From NCBI RefSeq assembly GCF_022605725.1, contig NC_065548.1:12557644-12621643 (forward strand): 64,000 nt of DNA. The letters run 5' to 3'. The translations under genes and the position numbers were made by a program. This DNA comes from Anthonomus grandis grandis (Eukaryota; Arthropoda; Insecta; Coleoptera; Curculionidae). Each line of letters begins with the position of its first letter. Positions within the stretch are counted from its first letter, which is position 1. Below are positions 23,081 to 34,139 of the stretch, piece by piece. The notes beneath the pieces were generated by a model. It made no database searches. It saw nothing but the letters and a program-made list of their open reading frames with translations, and had not been told where the DNA came from.

Positions 23081-24399
23081 CTGAGTGAAGAACTCAGGCC
23101 ACTCCCATATTTGTTATTTTTAATATCATGTCAATCATGTTTTGTCGTATTATAGTATAAAAAAGTATGATAGTTTTTTTGTTTCATTGTATATGTTTTT
23201 AGTTAGACTTTATATCGAACGTAATTTTGAACCTGTTTTTTCTCCTTTTTTGCCCTCTTTCCGCTTTCTTTTTCTTTCTTTCTTTTTTTTTACTTACATA
23301 TTATTTTTTAAAATTTTTTCTCAAGTTCAATTCAATTTCTATTTGCTAAACTATTTAAAACTAAGTTATGATCTAAGTCTACATACTTGCAATGGTTCCT
23401 TAAAAATTCTAAATGGATAGCTTTACATCTATTACGAACATTGCCTTTTAAACGGAAATATCATTGAAGGATATTAAGTAATTGTAACTTATTGAAAATT
23501 AAACATGCTTTATTAATTGACTGTAAAGTTTATTTCATAAAACTCTCAAATTTGTACATTTGTACAAGAAAATATGTTCGACCTCTCCTGTTTGCACACA
23601 ATGACAATTAATTTTAATTCCTAAAAGTTCACTGTTATTATACTAGTTAACTACATTTTTTCATATCAACCGGATATTAAGCAAGGTAGATCTAAGACAG
23701 GTAATGGTACGAATGAACTTTTTAATATCTTTAACAAAAAAACAATCTTTTCATTTTTTTTACTCTATTTGTTTTATTGTCTAGTAATTATCAGTCAATT
23801 CATAATTTTTCATGTAGGTAATTTTAAAGTAAAAAATCCTATCATCTGTTGTTGATTCTTTCGCTACTTTGTAGTTTCATTTTCTAATATGTTTATAAGT
23901 GCTTGAACCCACTCGAAAATTACTAATTTATTTCGAGTTCTTTGACTATGACATACATTTATAATTTGGCTTATTAGATAATTTTTTACAGTCGTTTTTT
24001 CTATAGGTGTCGAAATTTTATTCAGAATACTTTTAATGTCAAACAAATTGCAAACTTACAGTTTGCCTTAAAATATTAACAATACCAATGAAACCTCTCT
24101 ATTTTTATCAGCATAAAAATATAGAGGAATGCTCAGGTAATTTAATTTTGTTAATAACATTTTTATTTTTACATTGATTTGTTTATATATTTTTTTCATA
24201 ATGTATTTTCTAGATAGACTTTTTGATAAATGAAGATGTTTTAAATGTCTCTAAATACGTTTGGGCAATAATTCAAGGAGTTAAATCCCAGATAAAAATA
24301 TGGATGCAAATTAGTGGAATGAAAAATGTGTTTATTAATGTGCTATTTTTCGACATTATTTTATATATAAATTTTCTGTAGTATATTTTCTCCTAGGGT
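23081..24399. other. no gene recognised; one odd minus-strand ORF at 23864-24046
   Basis: The 60-codon minus-strand frame has less repetitive content than its neighbours (KSILNKISTPIEKTTVKN, then RTRNKLVIFEWVQALINI). It shows no splice signals I trust and no family I know. Pyrimidine-rich T/C runs lie at about 23238-23300. Otherwise AT-rich. Confidence 0.35.
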
Positions 24400-25120
24400 C
24401 TAAGCAGGATTCTACAGATCCAGCCTCAATAACAGATTAATATGCTGTTTTAAAATTGCATATATTGTCTAAGGCATTAATTTTTAGAACTTCAATTTTC
24501 TTAGGACTGATACTCATCCGTACCGATACCCGACCGTAAAATATACTAAAAAAATCAATATTTGAATGGACAAATGATCTGTAAAATCATAAGTATAAAT
24601 TTGGGTCTGCTTTCTAGTTACTATTACTGAAAGTTTACGTAGATTTTCCGATCATAATATATACTATATATATATTTTTAATTAAATTCTTGGGTATTTC
24701 TGACACATTTTATCTGACAGTATCTTGTCAATCACACTTTTGAAATCACACCTTAGAAATAAAAAGGCTCTTTTTATTTCTAGAAAGACCGCTGTTGAAT
24801 ACTGATTTTTTATGAAGGCTGTTTATATATCCAAAGCCAAATTTGCTATAGCTTCTTGCAAGGATGTACCTGTACTAAGTTCAAAATTGTAACAATAATT
24901 GTAAATAAAATCGTTTATTTTTATCGAATTTAACTTAACCATAAAATCTGGAATGCTACTTTCTACCAAAAAAATTAAAGAAGCAAAATCTTTATCACAT
25001 ATATATTGGGTTGTTGTTACTTTGAGGTCCTGATTTATTTTTTTATAATAAATTTGAGTTTGTCCTTTAATGGGGCTTAGCGTATCCGGGAATCTCTTCG
25101 TTAAATAAGTCCATTGTATT
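24400..25120 (-). pseudogene. LINE reverse transcriptase fragment
   Basis: Minus-strand translation gives TSLQEAIANLALDI and then STAVFLEIKRAFLFLRCDF. These match the 'gkstqdAi..l..di' and 'avFlDi+kAFD.v' blocks of non-LTR RTs. Downstream (lower coordinates) is LFSIYTRKLSVIVT, similar to the 'LFsiY..dl' block, and then a decayed palm. The catalytic Asp of the F(L/V)D block is Glu and the following AFD is AFL, so the enzyme is dead. The rest of ORF2 is missing. The relic faces away from its plus-strand neighbours, so it is an independent insertion. Confidence 0.5.
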
Positions 25121-26029
25121 AATATCCAAATATGTTATTTAAGAAATACTTAATAGTATGAAGATGTCTATCTAAATGCCCGTTTATTAATAATAATAGT
25201 TTTTTTTTTATCGCGTGAGTTGTATGAGATGCCTATCACTGAAAAGTTACAGGGAATAGAAAATATTTACCAAAAGTGGTTATTTTTTTTCTATTGGCTT
25301 ATTATTAACTAATAAACAATTGTGTAAAACTATATGATTTTCTGCTACAAAAAAAAAATCATTTCTAAAATATTCACAAAAAGAAACAAAATTACTGCAA
25401 TAAAAGTGCCTCCCTCTGCAACACACAAAGTTGACCGCCATTCCTAATTTGCCGTAACGCTTTTAAAAAACATGTTTTCATTTACCATAGCCAAAATTAA
25501 CCTGCTGGCCGCATTTTACTGCATTTAAAATGATTCTATTTCAGTCGGAAAAAAAATGAAAAAAAGCTTTTATTTCGTCGGTTTTTCCGATGGGAAAACA
25601 ATTATTTGCCTAACCGAACCGTTTTAAATGAAAGCCTCTATTGACTTTGTTAGTAAAAGTTGCGAAAAAAACGGTTTTTATTGAAATTGCTCCTTAAATG
25701 AAAAATTCCGCCTTTTTTTGTATATTTGAAAATTCACGTCCTCTATCGATGTGTATATCGTTGCTGTAGACTTAATATAGATGTGGTTGGTGTGTTTCAG
25801 TTTTCCGGAATCAACAAACAAGTTTAAATCAATGTTCGTTAAATATGTTAGTGGTGTATTGGAGTATACAGAAAGTAAAAAATTAGAAGCTATTTACCTT
25901 AATAAGTAAAAAACTTTTTGCATAGACATAAAAAAAAATATATATCCAACGTGCTTAGCCCTGGCTGATTAACAACTCTTTTAAATCTCTGTTCTAATAT
26001 TCTGGTTGGGTGTAGTTACACCATTGTAT
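25121..26029. other. no gene; GC-richer stretch at about 25420-25800
   Basis: No coding signal. The part 25420-25800 is moderately richer in GC and not repeated in the window. It could be conserved non-coding DNA. Confidence 0.3.
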
Positions 26030-27110
26030 GAATGTGATTCGGAACAAGATCTTAATAACTATAAATCCCTCTATTTACTTTTAAATATTGCAAAAATATT
26101 CGAAAAAATTGTGGATGTCACTTTTACCAAGATAATCTCTTCTTTCAAATGAACAGTTCGAGAAAACATTTAAACAGAAAATGCTATTTTGTAGCGAACA
26201 AATTACCTATATGAGAACTTGGACACAAAATCATCACTCTGCATATTTGTTGATCTCTCAAAAGCTTTCGATACTGTGAACCATGGTTTGTTGGAAATAC
26301 TTATTCATATAGCATCAGGGCTGTGGCTTATAAACTAATTGAAAACTCTTTAAGTAATAGAAAATAACTTGTGACAATGAATGAAGTAAAAAGTACTATT
26401 AAAAAATAACTTGTGGAGTACCTTAAGGCTCCGTACTTGTACAATTACTATTTATTACATATGTCAGAGATTTACTAAGTAATAGTATTTCGGGGCGGAT
26501 AATCAGCAATGCGGTTTTTGCCATATTTTACTCTGGTGATTTATGGGGCTGTGTAAGAATTACTGACACAGATTTTAGAAATATTGTAGACTGGTTTCAA
26601 AAAAAGAAAAAGTCTTTGAACGCATACAAAACAAAATATTTGACATTTACATATTTGCAAAAAAGTAGACCTAAGTAAGACCTAGTAAGGGACTAATTTG
26701 CTTTAGTACTACCGCAGTTAACCTATGGATTTAGTGCATATGGTGGAAAAAGAAATTGTCACATAGGTTCTATTGACGTACTCCAAATATGGTTATTAAA
26801 AATAATTATTTTCTTTTGATCAAAATGATTGAAATACAAAAACTATTGGAAAGCAACACTAAGCAGTAGGTTTCCACAATAAATAACGTAATTTCCAAAA
26901 ATAATAAAGATAAATTAAATCAAAGAGATTTTAAAATAAATGTTAGAAACTAGATACACTATGAAGGTAGCGTTTGTTTTAACAATTTAGTAAATAATAT
27001 ATAGGATAGAGATAATTGGAGAATTTCAGGTCTGAAACTATAATTTTTTTTTATATAAATGAAAATTTATATATTGGAAAAGGAAACATGGACTTGACAT
27101 ATACCTTGAA
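26030..27110 (+). pseudogene. LINE reverse transcriptase fragment
   Basis: At 26246-26284 the frame reads FVDLSKAFDTVNH, an almost perfect catalytic block A of jockey/CR1-type RTs. NNYKSLYLLLNIAKIFEKIV (about 26055-26115) corresponds to the NYRPISLL..isKifEkiv block. At 26413-26470 a 'cGVPqGSVL...LLFITYVRDL' block remains, with a stop in place of the glutamine, followed by DLLSNS. Near 26560-26640 the DWFQKKKKSLNAYKTKYLTF stretch matches the 'Wf..N.L.lN..KT.yi.F' block, and YGFSAYGG (about 26725) matches the C-terminal Y..WG-like region. Several in-frame stops show decay. Confidence 0.75.
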
Positions 27111-27989
27111 AAGAGATCTTAAATTAACGAATTAGTCTTAATCATTTTTTAAACAAAAACACAAAATATTTATTTTTTACATATGAGCTTACAGATAAAC
27201 TATTTTTTACACATAAGCTTTCTTTTGTTCTAAGTTATTCTGATCAAAAACCTAAAAAACCAGAAAAATGGTAATCTTATCCATTTAAGTTATGCGTAGG
27301 CGCATTCTTAAACCAAAAATGATTAAAGTTAAAGTATGAACAAGTTTAAAAGCATATAAATTATTATTTTTACTAAGCAAGTTGTTATCCTGAGGCAATA
27401 AAACCCTCTCAAAGCTCACTTGACCCAGAAACTCAACGTGGGCAAAACAAAACGGGTAGTTTAAAAAAAAAACTATCCACTTCCACTCCTCTATTTCCAC
27501 CAATGTTAGAACCGTTGGTGCAAATAATATAAAGCGAGCGCGGTGTCCTTGGCAGAGTATACAAAAAAAATATTCTCTCTTTATTTTCTTTTTGCCGGGA
27601 TAAAAACATTTAAATTCACATGGGTTAATTTGGAGTGAGAGCGGTCGGCAACAACGTGTTGTTAAAATTGCGGAAAATTCCAAAATAAAAAACGTACACG
27701 CTCAGCGAGTTTTTAATTGATTTTTTTTTTAAACTGGGGACTTAAAAAAACGGATTTAAAGTTTTGGGAAGTCGGTCTATTAGCGATGAAGCTGTTTTAA
27801 AACGGGACCGGCTTTTTGTGCTTAGGGATAAATTAAGAATAAACCCTTTTTATTTCAATGTGTTAATAAATTATTATATAGAATGTAAGGTTTACGAGTA
27901 AAGAATTAAAAAATCTTTTAAATCTCTTATCTGTTGTCTTATCTCTTAAATGAAGAGTTTTCTTGTGTTAAAAATGATTGATTTATTGA
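27111..27989. other. no gene; GC-richer island at about 27390-27830
   Basis: The island contains a 132-codon minus-strand open frame (27285-27683). Its residues are Leu/Phe-rich, without domain or splice context, and it may be open by chance. No copy elsewhere in the window. It is a candidate for conserved intronic DNA. Confidence 0.35.
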
Positions 27990-28800
27990 TGAATTCCATC
28001 TATCCATTCATTTGCTCTATCTAAAGACCTAAATCATTTGCAAGAAAAAAAAGGTTAAGTACTCTTAGGATTAAAAACTGAAAGATCTTAAATAATGATC
28101 ATCATAGATCACTCAAACTTCACTAAAACTTCCCTGATACTTAAGGAAAAGACCAAAAAGTATCATTGTTTCATAAATTTTATGTACCTAAACAAGCCTT
28201 AAGGTGTAAATAATAAGTTCGCATACAGAATCAGATAAATTTCTAGAGCCGGACCTAGAGTTTTTAGAAACCAAAGTCATCTTAGTTTTACGTCTTAGCC
28301 TAGATCTAAAATGTATAAGCTAGTCTCATCTATTTTTGAATTAAATAAAGGATTTTCTTAGAGAATATTCAAGTTTGTTGAAGGAAATTTTAACTGGAGC
28401 TGACATTCATGGGCCTGGCAATTTACGAAATTTCTCGTAAAACAATTATTGACTAATTATTGAAGTATGTCTATTGGAGGTGCTGGACATGAATCAGAAG
28501 TTTCAGAAGTTTACATTATTAGAGGCCAATAAACTGGGCCTCTAATAATTTAGTTAGGCCAAGTTTATTAGCCTCTAATAATTGATTCATCTTGGTTTCA
28601 CGTTGGACTAGGTGTAAAAAGCTTGGGCTCTTTATCTAATTTTTCTCTGAAGAATATATTTTAGCGTAATAAAAATGTAGAGTTTCATTGCCAAAACACA
28701 CATGACTTTTATTTTTTTACTCGAAAACCTTGCATCATACAACGAAAAGACAAACAGTCAAATCTGCTCCAAACTGAAGAAGCTTTTAAGAAATAATTTT
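27990..28800 (+). repeat. dispersed repeat, copy 1 (related to 44720-46110)
   Basis: Shared phrases in the same order as in the second copy: TCTATCTAAAGACCTAAATCATTTGCAA (here about 28016) against TCTATTTAAAGGCCTAAGTCATTTGTAA, then GGACTAGGTGTAAAAAGCTTGGGCTC against GGACTGGTCTAAGAGGCTTGAGCTC, and CCAAACTGAAGAAG...TAGAAATAATTTTTG-like ends (28769 and 46056). No protein is encoded. The class is unknown. Confidence 0.5.
28514..28584. repeat. hairpin of three TTATTAGAGGCC-type words
   Basis: CATTATTAGAGGCCAATAAACT (28514-28535) faces AAGTTTATTAGCCTCTAATAATTG (28561-28584), with a further GGGCCTCTAATAAT between them. It can fold as a strong hairpin. Confidence 0.75.
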
Positions 28801-28982
28801 TTTTTACACCTGATAAACAAATTTAAAAAATATTTCAAATAAAAAAATGTCTTTTTTGAGACAACTGTCACAACTTCAAAGCTTCACACGAAATTTTGTA
28901 AAAATATTTCAAGTAATAAAAAACATTTTTTTCTTAAAATTTTAATACCCTATATTTCAAAAACGAAACAATTTTCAAAATA

Positions 28983-29585
28983 CAGGGTCCTGCAACAGTG
29001 CGTCGGTCTTCCATAAAGCCTAAAAAAATAAGGTTAAAAATTTCTAACCTCTTAAAAAAATGATGGGACCTGAGTGCATTTTTGGAAAATATTTTGAAGT
29101 ATACAGGGTGCTTCAAAAAAGTAGGGCGATATAAGCAGCATTTTTTTTTAAATGGAATGCCATTTTTTTATTTTATTTTTAAGACCGCCTTAGGCTACCT
29201 AGTATATGCGCCAAATATGGCTGCTTTGTCACGCGCAGTTTGACTGCAATCATTTTTTTTATAAAAAAAAATCAAAAAATCATTACATCATTTAATTTCA
29301 TCTTGATACTAGAAATTTTAATTCAATGTCAATATTGGATTTAATTGGGATTCTAGAAGAATGGAGAATTACTTTGTCTTAAATTGTTTCCTTCTGTCAT
29401 ATACAGGGTGTTCGTAGTTAGCCATCATATTTTACGAATTTCAAAGCTCCATTTCTCGCTTTTTTTAAATGGAACATCATGTATATTTTTTATCCATTTA
29501 ATGAAAATTTAATACATGAACATTTTTTATTATGTAAACATATTAGCTATCTTTAGTCGTTTTTAAAATATTCACGATAATAGTT
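28983..29585 (+). repeat. left inverted arm of the layered mariner
   Basis: Mirrored by 31043-31605. It includes GACGCACTGTTGCAGGACC-complement sequence, a block with AGGGCGATATAAGCAGCAT and a block with TTTCAAAGCTCCATTTCTCG. All are matched in the same order on the other arm. Confidence 0.9.
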
Positions 29586-29643
29586 AAACAAGCATATTAA
29601 AAATTGTTGAATAGAAGTCCATATTTTGTAGGAGAATGCGTAT

Positions 29644-29865
29644 ATAAAGATAACAAATAGGGGAAGTCTTTATCTCCAAGAAAAATGCATGTGGGACACT
29701 TAGGTAAATGTATTATGCATTTCGGCTGTGTAAACAGCCATCATCAGATACAGAACATTACAAAAAACATATACGTTCACCAAAAAAATTTACATAATAC
29801 ATTTACCTAAGTGTCCCACATGCATTTTTCTTGGAAATAAAGACTTCCCCTATTTGTTATCTTTA
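29644..29865. mobile_element. palindromic MITE inside the mariner (about 74-bp arms)
   Basis: ATAAAGATAACAAATAGGGG begins the left arm (29644-29717). The right arm (29792-29865) is its near-perfect mirror. The 74-bp spacer holds a small hairpin GGCTGTGTAAACAGCC followed by ATCATCAGATA. The word TTAAAAATTGTT lies at 29599-29610 and again at 29867-29878. This could be a target duplication if the element reaches 35 bp further left, or coincidence in AT-rich DNA. The arm is absent from the mirror position on the right side of the host element, so it inserted later. Confidence 0.8.
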
Positions 29866-29889
29866 TGTTAAAAATTGTTATCATTTTAT

Positions 29890-30980
29890 TATTATTACAT
29901 TAAGTGTTCAATATGTCGTCCGTTTTGTTCAAAACATAAATTTCTTTCTACTTCATGTAGCATTTGTGGAGTTACTTGAGCAAACGCATCCCATATTCTC
30001 TGCTCCATATCTACTGCCGTTGCAGGTGGATTTCTACTATAAACAATTTCTTTTACAAAACCCTATGAAAAAAATCTAATTTTGTTAGGTCAGGTGATCT
30101 GGCTGGCCAATTCATAGGTCCATTCCTTCCAATCCATTTTTCTTCAAAGGTTACATTTAAATATTCAGTGACATTTCGAGAAAAATGTGGAGGAGCTCCG
30201 TCCTGTTAAAACCACATTCGGTTTCTAGAATTAATGGAATATTTGCAAGTAATCTAGGCAGCTTATTTTGTTAAAATTGAAGGTACATTTCTCCATTGAG
30301 ATGACCATTAAAAAAATAAGAACCGATAATGGTGCTTCCAATAATTCCACCCCACACATTTAATGACCACCTATGCTAGTAGTCGATCTGCCGCATAAAA
30401 TGGGGGTTTCCGGATGAATAATAATGAAACTTATGTCTATTAACTGATCCGTTTTTATGAAATGTTGCCTCATCCGTAAATAGGATATTATTAAAAAACG
30501 TGGGGTCGTTTTGTAATTTATTTCTGCTCCAAGTACAAAATTCAAGTCAGTTTTGTATATCTTTATCAAAAAGTGCTTGATGTTCATGGATGTGATATGG
30601 ATGAAAATGATTTCTTTTTAAAATTCGTTGCACTGATCTTTCACTTTTCCAACTGCTGCTCCGATATTTGACTGATTTAGGTGAGGATCTTCGGTTACCG
30701 TTAATAACACATCTAATTCTTGCTCCTGATTAATAACAGGCCTCATTCTATCTTGCTTGGGGTAACAAACACTCCACAAATCTTGCTAATAATCTTCTAA
30801 AAGACTTTTCTTCTGGACATCTTCTATCAGGATAGCGCGCCCCCATACATTCGAAAGGCTAAGAGGCAATTCTTTTCAGAATCCCCAAACACAAATATCA
30901 TGTCAACAAGTTCGTCTTTGCTAAAATGTATTTTATAAGTACGCAATTTTTGTTCATTAGATTTCTGAAACAAAGCTCCA
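29890..30980 (-). pseudogene. mariner-type transposase, decayed
   Basis: Read on the minus strand through many frameshifts and stops, it shows the expected order. An N-terminal HTH-like region (KDELVDMIFVFGDSEKNCLL) is followed by a HFHPYHIHEHQAL block and then a TDEA-type segment ahead of a VNRHKFHYYSSGNPHF block. Next are a NVWGGIIGS-like block, QDGAPPHFSRNV with the second Asp, and NWPARSPDLTKLDFF with the third. Thirty-six residues separate the last two Asp, the same as in the copy at 40.9-42.0 kb. The block after LDFF (normally LWG) is changed, and the tryptophan before QDG is a stop. This is the central gene of the 28983-31605 element. Confidence 0.75.
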
Positions 30981-31042
30981 AATTTCTTTTACAAAGTTAC
31001 GTCAATTCAGCTAACTGAATACTTGTCGATAATTATCTACGG

Positions 31043-31605
31043 ATAATTATCGTGAATATTTTAAAAACGACTAAAAATAGCTAATATGTTTATTAAATCT
31101 TCATTAAATGGATAAAAAATATACAGGGTGTTCTATTTAAAAAAAGCGAGAAATGGAGCTTTGAAATTCGTAAAATATGATTGCTAACTACGAACACCCT
31201 GTATATGACAGAAGGAAACAATTTAAGTCAAAGTAATTCTCCATTCTTCTAAAATCCCAATTAAGTCCAATATTGACATTGAATTAACATTTCTAATATC
31301 AAGATGAAATTAAATGATTTTTAGATTTTTTTATAAAAAAAATTATTGCAGTCAAACTGCGCATGACAAAGCAGCCATATTTAGCGCGTATATAAGGCGG
31401 TCTTAAAAATAAAATAAAAAGAATGGCATTCCATTAAAAAAAAAATGCTGCTTATATCGCCCTACTTTTTTGAAGCACCCTGTATACTTTAAAATATTTT
31501 CCAGATATGCGCTATCAGGCCCCAAAAATTTTTTAAGAGGTTAGAAAATTTTAACCTAATTTTTTTAGGCTTTATGGAAGACCGACGCACTGTTGCAGGA
31601 CCCTG
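31043..31605 (-). repeat. right inverted arm of the layered mariner
   Basis: Mirror of 28983-29585; see that entry. Confidence 0.9.
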
Positions 31606-34139
31606 TATATTAAAAAAGAAAATTAAGGCTTAAACTGAACACATAATGCGCGGTTAAAGATTTGACAATGCAGTGCGAGTAACCCTGAATAATATAGTAT
31701 AATCAACAATGTTGTAAGTGCGTATTTTTAATTCTAAACCTAATTTGAATTTTTTTAAAAGTTAATTAAAATTTTAATTCGTAGTCTTCAGAAGCCACTC
31801 TGAACTTGACATTTTTAAATGCAGTCCTGGGTCTTAAGATAAAGTAGTATGTTTTAGTCATTTACTGGTTAATAAAAATTAAATTGCATTTTTTTGGTGA
31901 GCTTATATTTTTCTTTTTAAAATTTTGTGCACAGAAAATATAGTTTAAATAAACATGTTTTAATACAACTAATTGGAAAAATATATAATTTTAAATATAT
32001 TCGTGTGCAATTTAGGTTAAACATTGTTTTACAAGTCGATGAGAAGTATGAATTAAAAAAAAACACATTTCTATGCTATTTTAAAATAAACTTATGGCGT
32101 AATTATTAGACATAATTTTATTTTAAAATAGTTCTATATATCAAGTTTGTAGTCATATATTAATTTTAATTTTTGGTTAAATTACAAAAAACCATCAATT
32201 TTTCGTTATTTACAATTTCTGTTGTAAGGCGTTTTTGAGAAAATCGTTTTCGAAATCAATCTTTCAACTAAGTAAAATTTATAAAAAAAAAATAATATAA
32301 AATTAAATAAAAGCTGAGGAAACTCATTTTTTCTGATTTAAAAAAAAATAAATAACTGCATTTTCTCCAATTATGACTTTTTTAAGGGCTTCTTTACAAC
32401 TTTAAAAATATATATTAAATATCAAAACAATAAATAAGAGATTTTTGTGTTTTTTTTAAGTTTTTTAATTTTGCTTTTAAAAAACTTTACTTTTGACAAT
32501 TAACAGTAAAAATACATTTAGGCGTAATAAAACTTAAGTGTTAAGAATAATTACGAAAATTTCAAAATAAATTTTCACGATTATGTTAGCAACAAAAAAT
32601 CCTTAAAACTTTAATTTTTGCTTAAATTTTTTTCAAATATAAATATTTTGTTAAAAATATATACATAAATCAAGTATTTATTTATTTGAAAGTAAAATTT
32701 CCTACTGTTTCCTCAGGATTATTTAAGTGTATATTAATTTTTTTTTTCTTGAGATTATTTCCAATTTTCAGGGATTTTGCAGTATAAGCAAAAATCGATA
32801 GTTTTTCTAAAATGATACTTATTTTATTATTTATGTATGTTTAATTTCATTTTACATTGTGATTTTTTTGTTCAAGAAACTATCATAAATTAAAATAAGT
32901 ACTTCTCAACGGGGTCTAGAAAATCATGAATATGTAGAGCACAAAAATAGCTAAAAATAATAATTAGTTTTTTTAAAAAAAAAAAAACTATTTTTAAAAA
33001 AGCAAAAAATTATTTTTTATTAAAAATGTTTCCTTTTGAATTTTTTCCATATTACTGCTATTTGCTAATTAGGCTTTAATAGTCCTTAATTTTTTTTTAA
33101 ATTAGGGTTTTCTGTGTGTGAAATTTTTAAGGAAGAAACTTAAAAAAAATAATTGTGTTGACAAAACAAGTTTTATTCGTATTTTTTATTATTACTAAAT
33201 GACAAAATAGAGTTTTTCTACTACCGTGCGTAAACTCATATTGCACATTTCCCAGGATATGTAAAGTTTCACTTTTTACGCACTATTTAGAATCATACGC
33301 CTACGGCCCTTGCAACAAATTTCCCATTCATAAAAAAAGGATCATTTTACACACTTGTTATATGAATAACTGTTTTATATAAATAGCCATAGTTTCCAAT
33401 TTATTAATTTTCTATAATTTTTTTTTTTATAAGAAACTCCTCATAAGCAATAACTGTAAAACCCTGCAATACATATAAAGACTATTTCTACCTAAAAGAC
33501 CATCCATCCATACAGTAAGCATTTAATAGCCATTCCTTTGAATATCCCCTTTTCAAACATTTTTCACATTTCCCGATGCAAAATCCCAAACCTCAGCACT
33601 ATTTCCTCCCGTTTTCCTCCTGACCCCCCTACCAAAAAAAAAAAAATAAAAAATCGGAAATGCTAAGATGCCTTTAACGGAGCGCGCAAATTTTTTTTTC
33701 GCTTTATTTTTTTGTGCTCGCGAACCGCAGCGCTCGCTAATTTTTTTTATGATTTTTTTCGTTCGCCTACTTTTAATGAATCCACACCTTCAAGAACATA
33801 ACGAGTGAGGGTGTCGAGGACTTCCCCAAATCGTGATTAAAACTTCTTTTGGCAAAAGGGACTCATTTCGGTAATAGCGGAGACTTTTAGCGCTCCTCCT
33901 CCTCCCTGTCCCCACTTCCTTACTAGTCGGTTTTCGAGTTAGTACGGCCCTTTAAAATCGGCTTTGGATTTTTTTCAAAAAAAAAAAATAGAAATGGGTT
34001 GTAGATTTTAGGACTACGAATACGGCTTAATTTTTTTTTTTTTGGTAAAAAAGCTGCTACAAGATTGTGGGAAATTTTAATGTAAGGTATGAATAAAAAG
34101 TGTTTCTTTTTTGCATTTGTAGTTGTTTTTTTCCTAAGG
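31606..34139. other. AT-rich, no gene seen; purine/pyrimidine-biased patch at 33590-33960
   Basis: Long T and A runs dominate. Between 33590 and 33960 the DNA is GC-richer, with CCTCCTCCTCCCTGTCCCC-type pyrimidine tracts (about 33895-33914) and repeated CGCTCGC words. No coding signal. Confidence 0.4.

Larger units (their letters stand above)
28983..31605 (-). mobile_element. mariner-type element with about 600-bp layered inverted arms
   Basis: The left arm (28983-29585) and right arm (31043-31605) are mirror copies, with small indels, and TA lies outside each end (28981-28982 and 31606-31607). Both outer ends read CAGGGTCCTGCAACAG. Within the arms, further CAGGGTG termini flanked by TA occur symmetrically: 29104 facing 31482, and 29404 facing 31201. 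A shorter inner unit of about 80 bp is bounded by TACAGGGTGTTC on both sides (31120-31203; the left copy has one degraded end at 29483). The centre holds a dead minus-strand transposase and a separate palindromic MITE. Long inverted repeats of this kind are also present in the element at 56652-59226. Confidence 0.85.

Noticed and set aside
27285..27683. 132-codon minus-strand open frame
   Set aside because: Long for the region, but Leu/Phe-rich with no domain, no splice signals and no support from composition on the third codon position that I can judge by eye. Treated as part of a GC-richer island.
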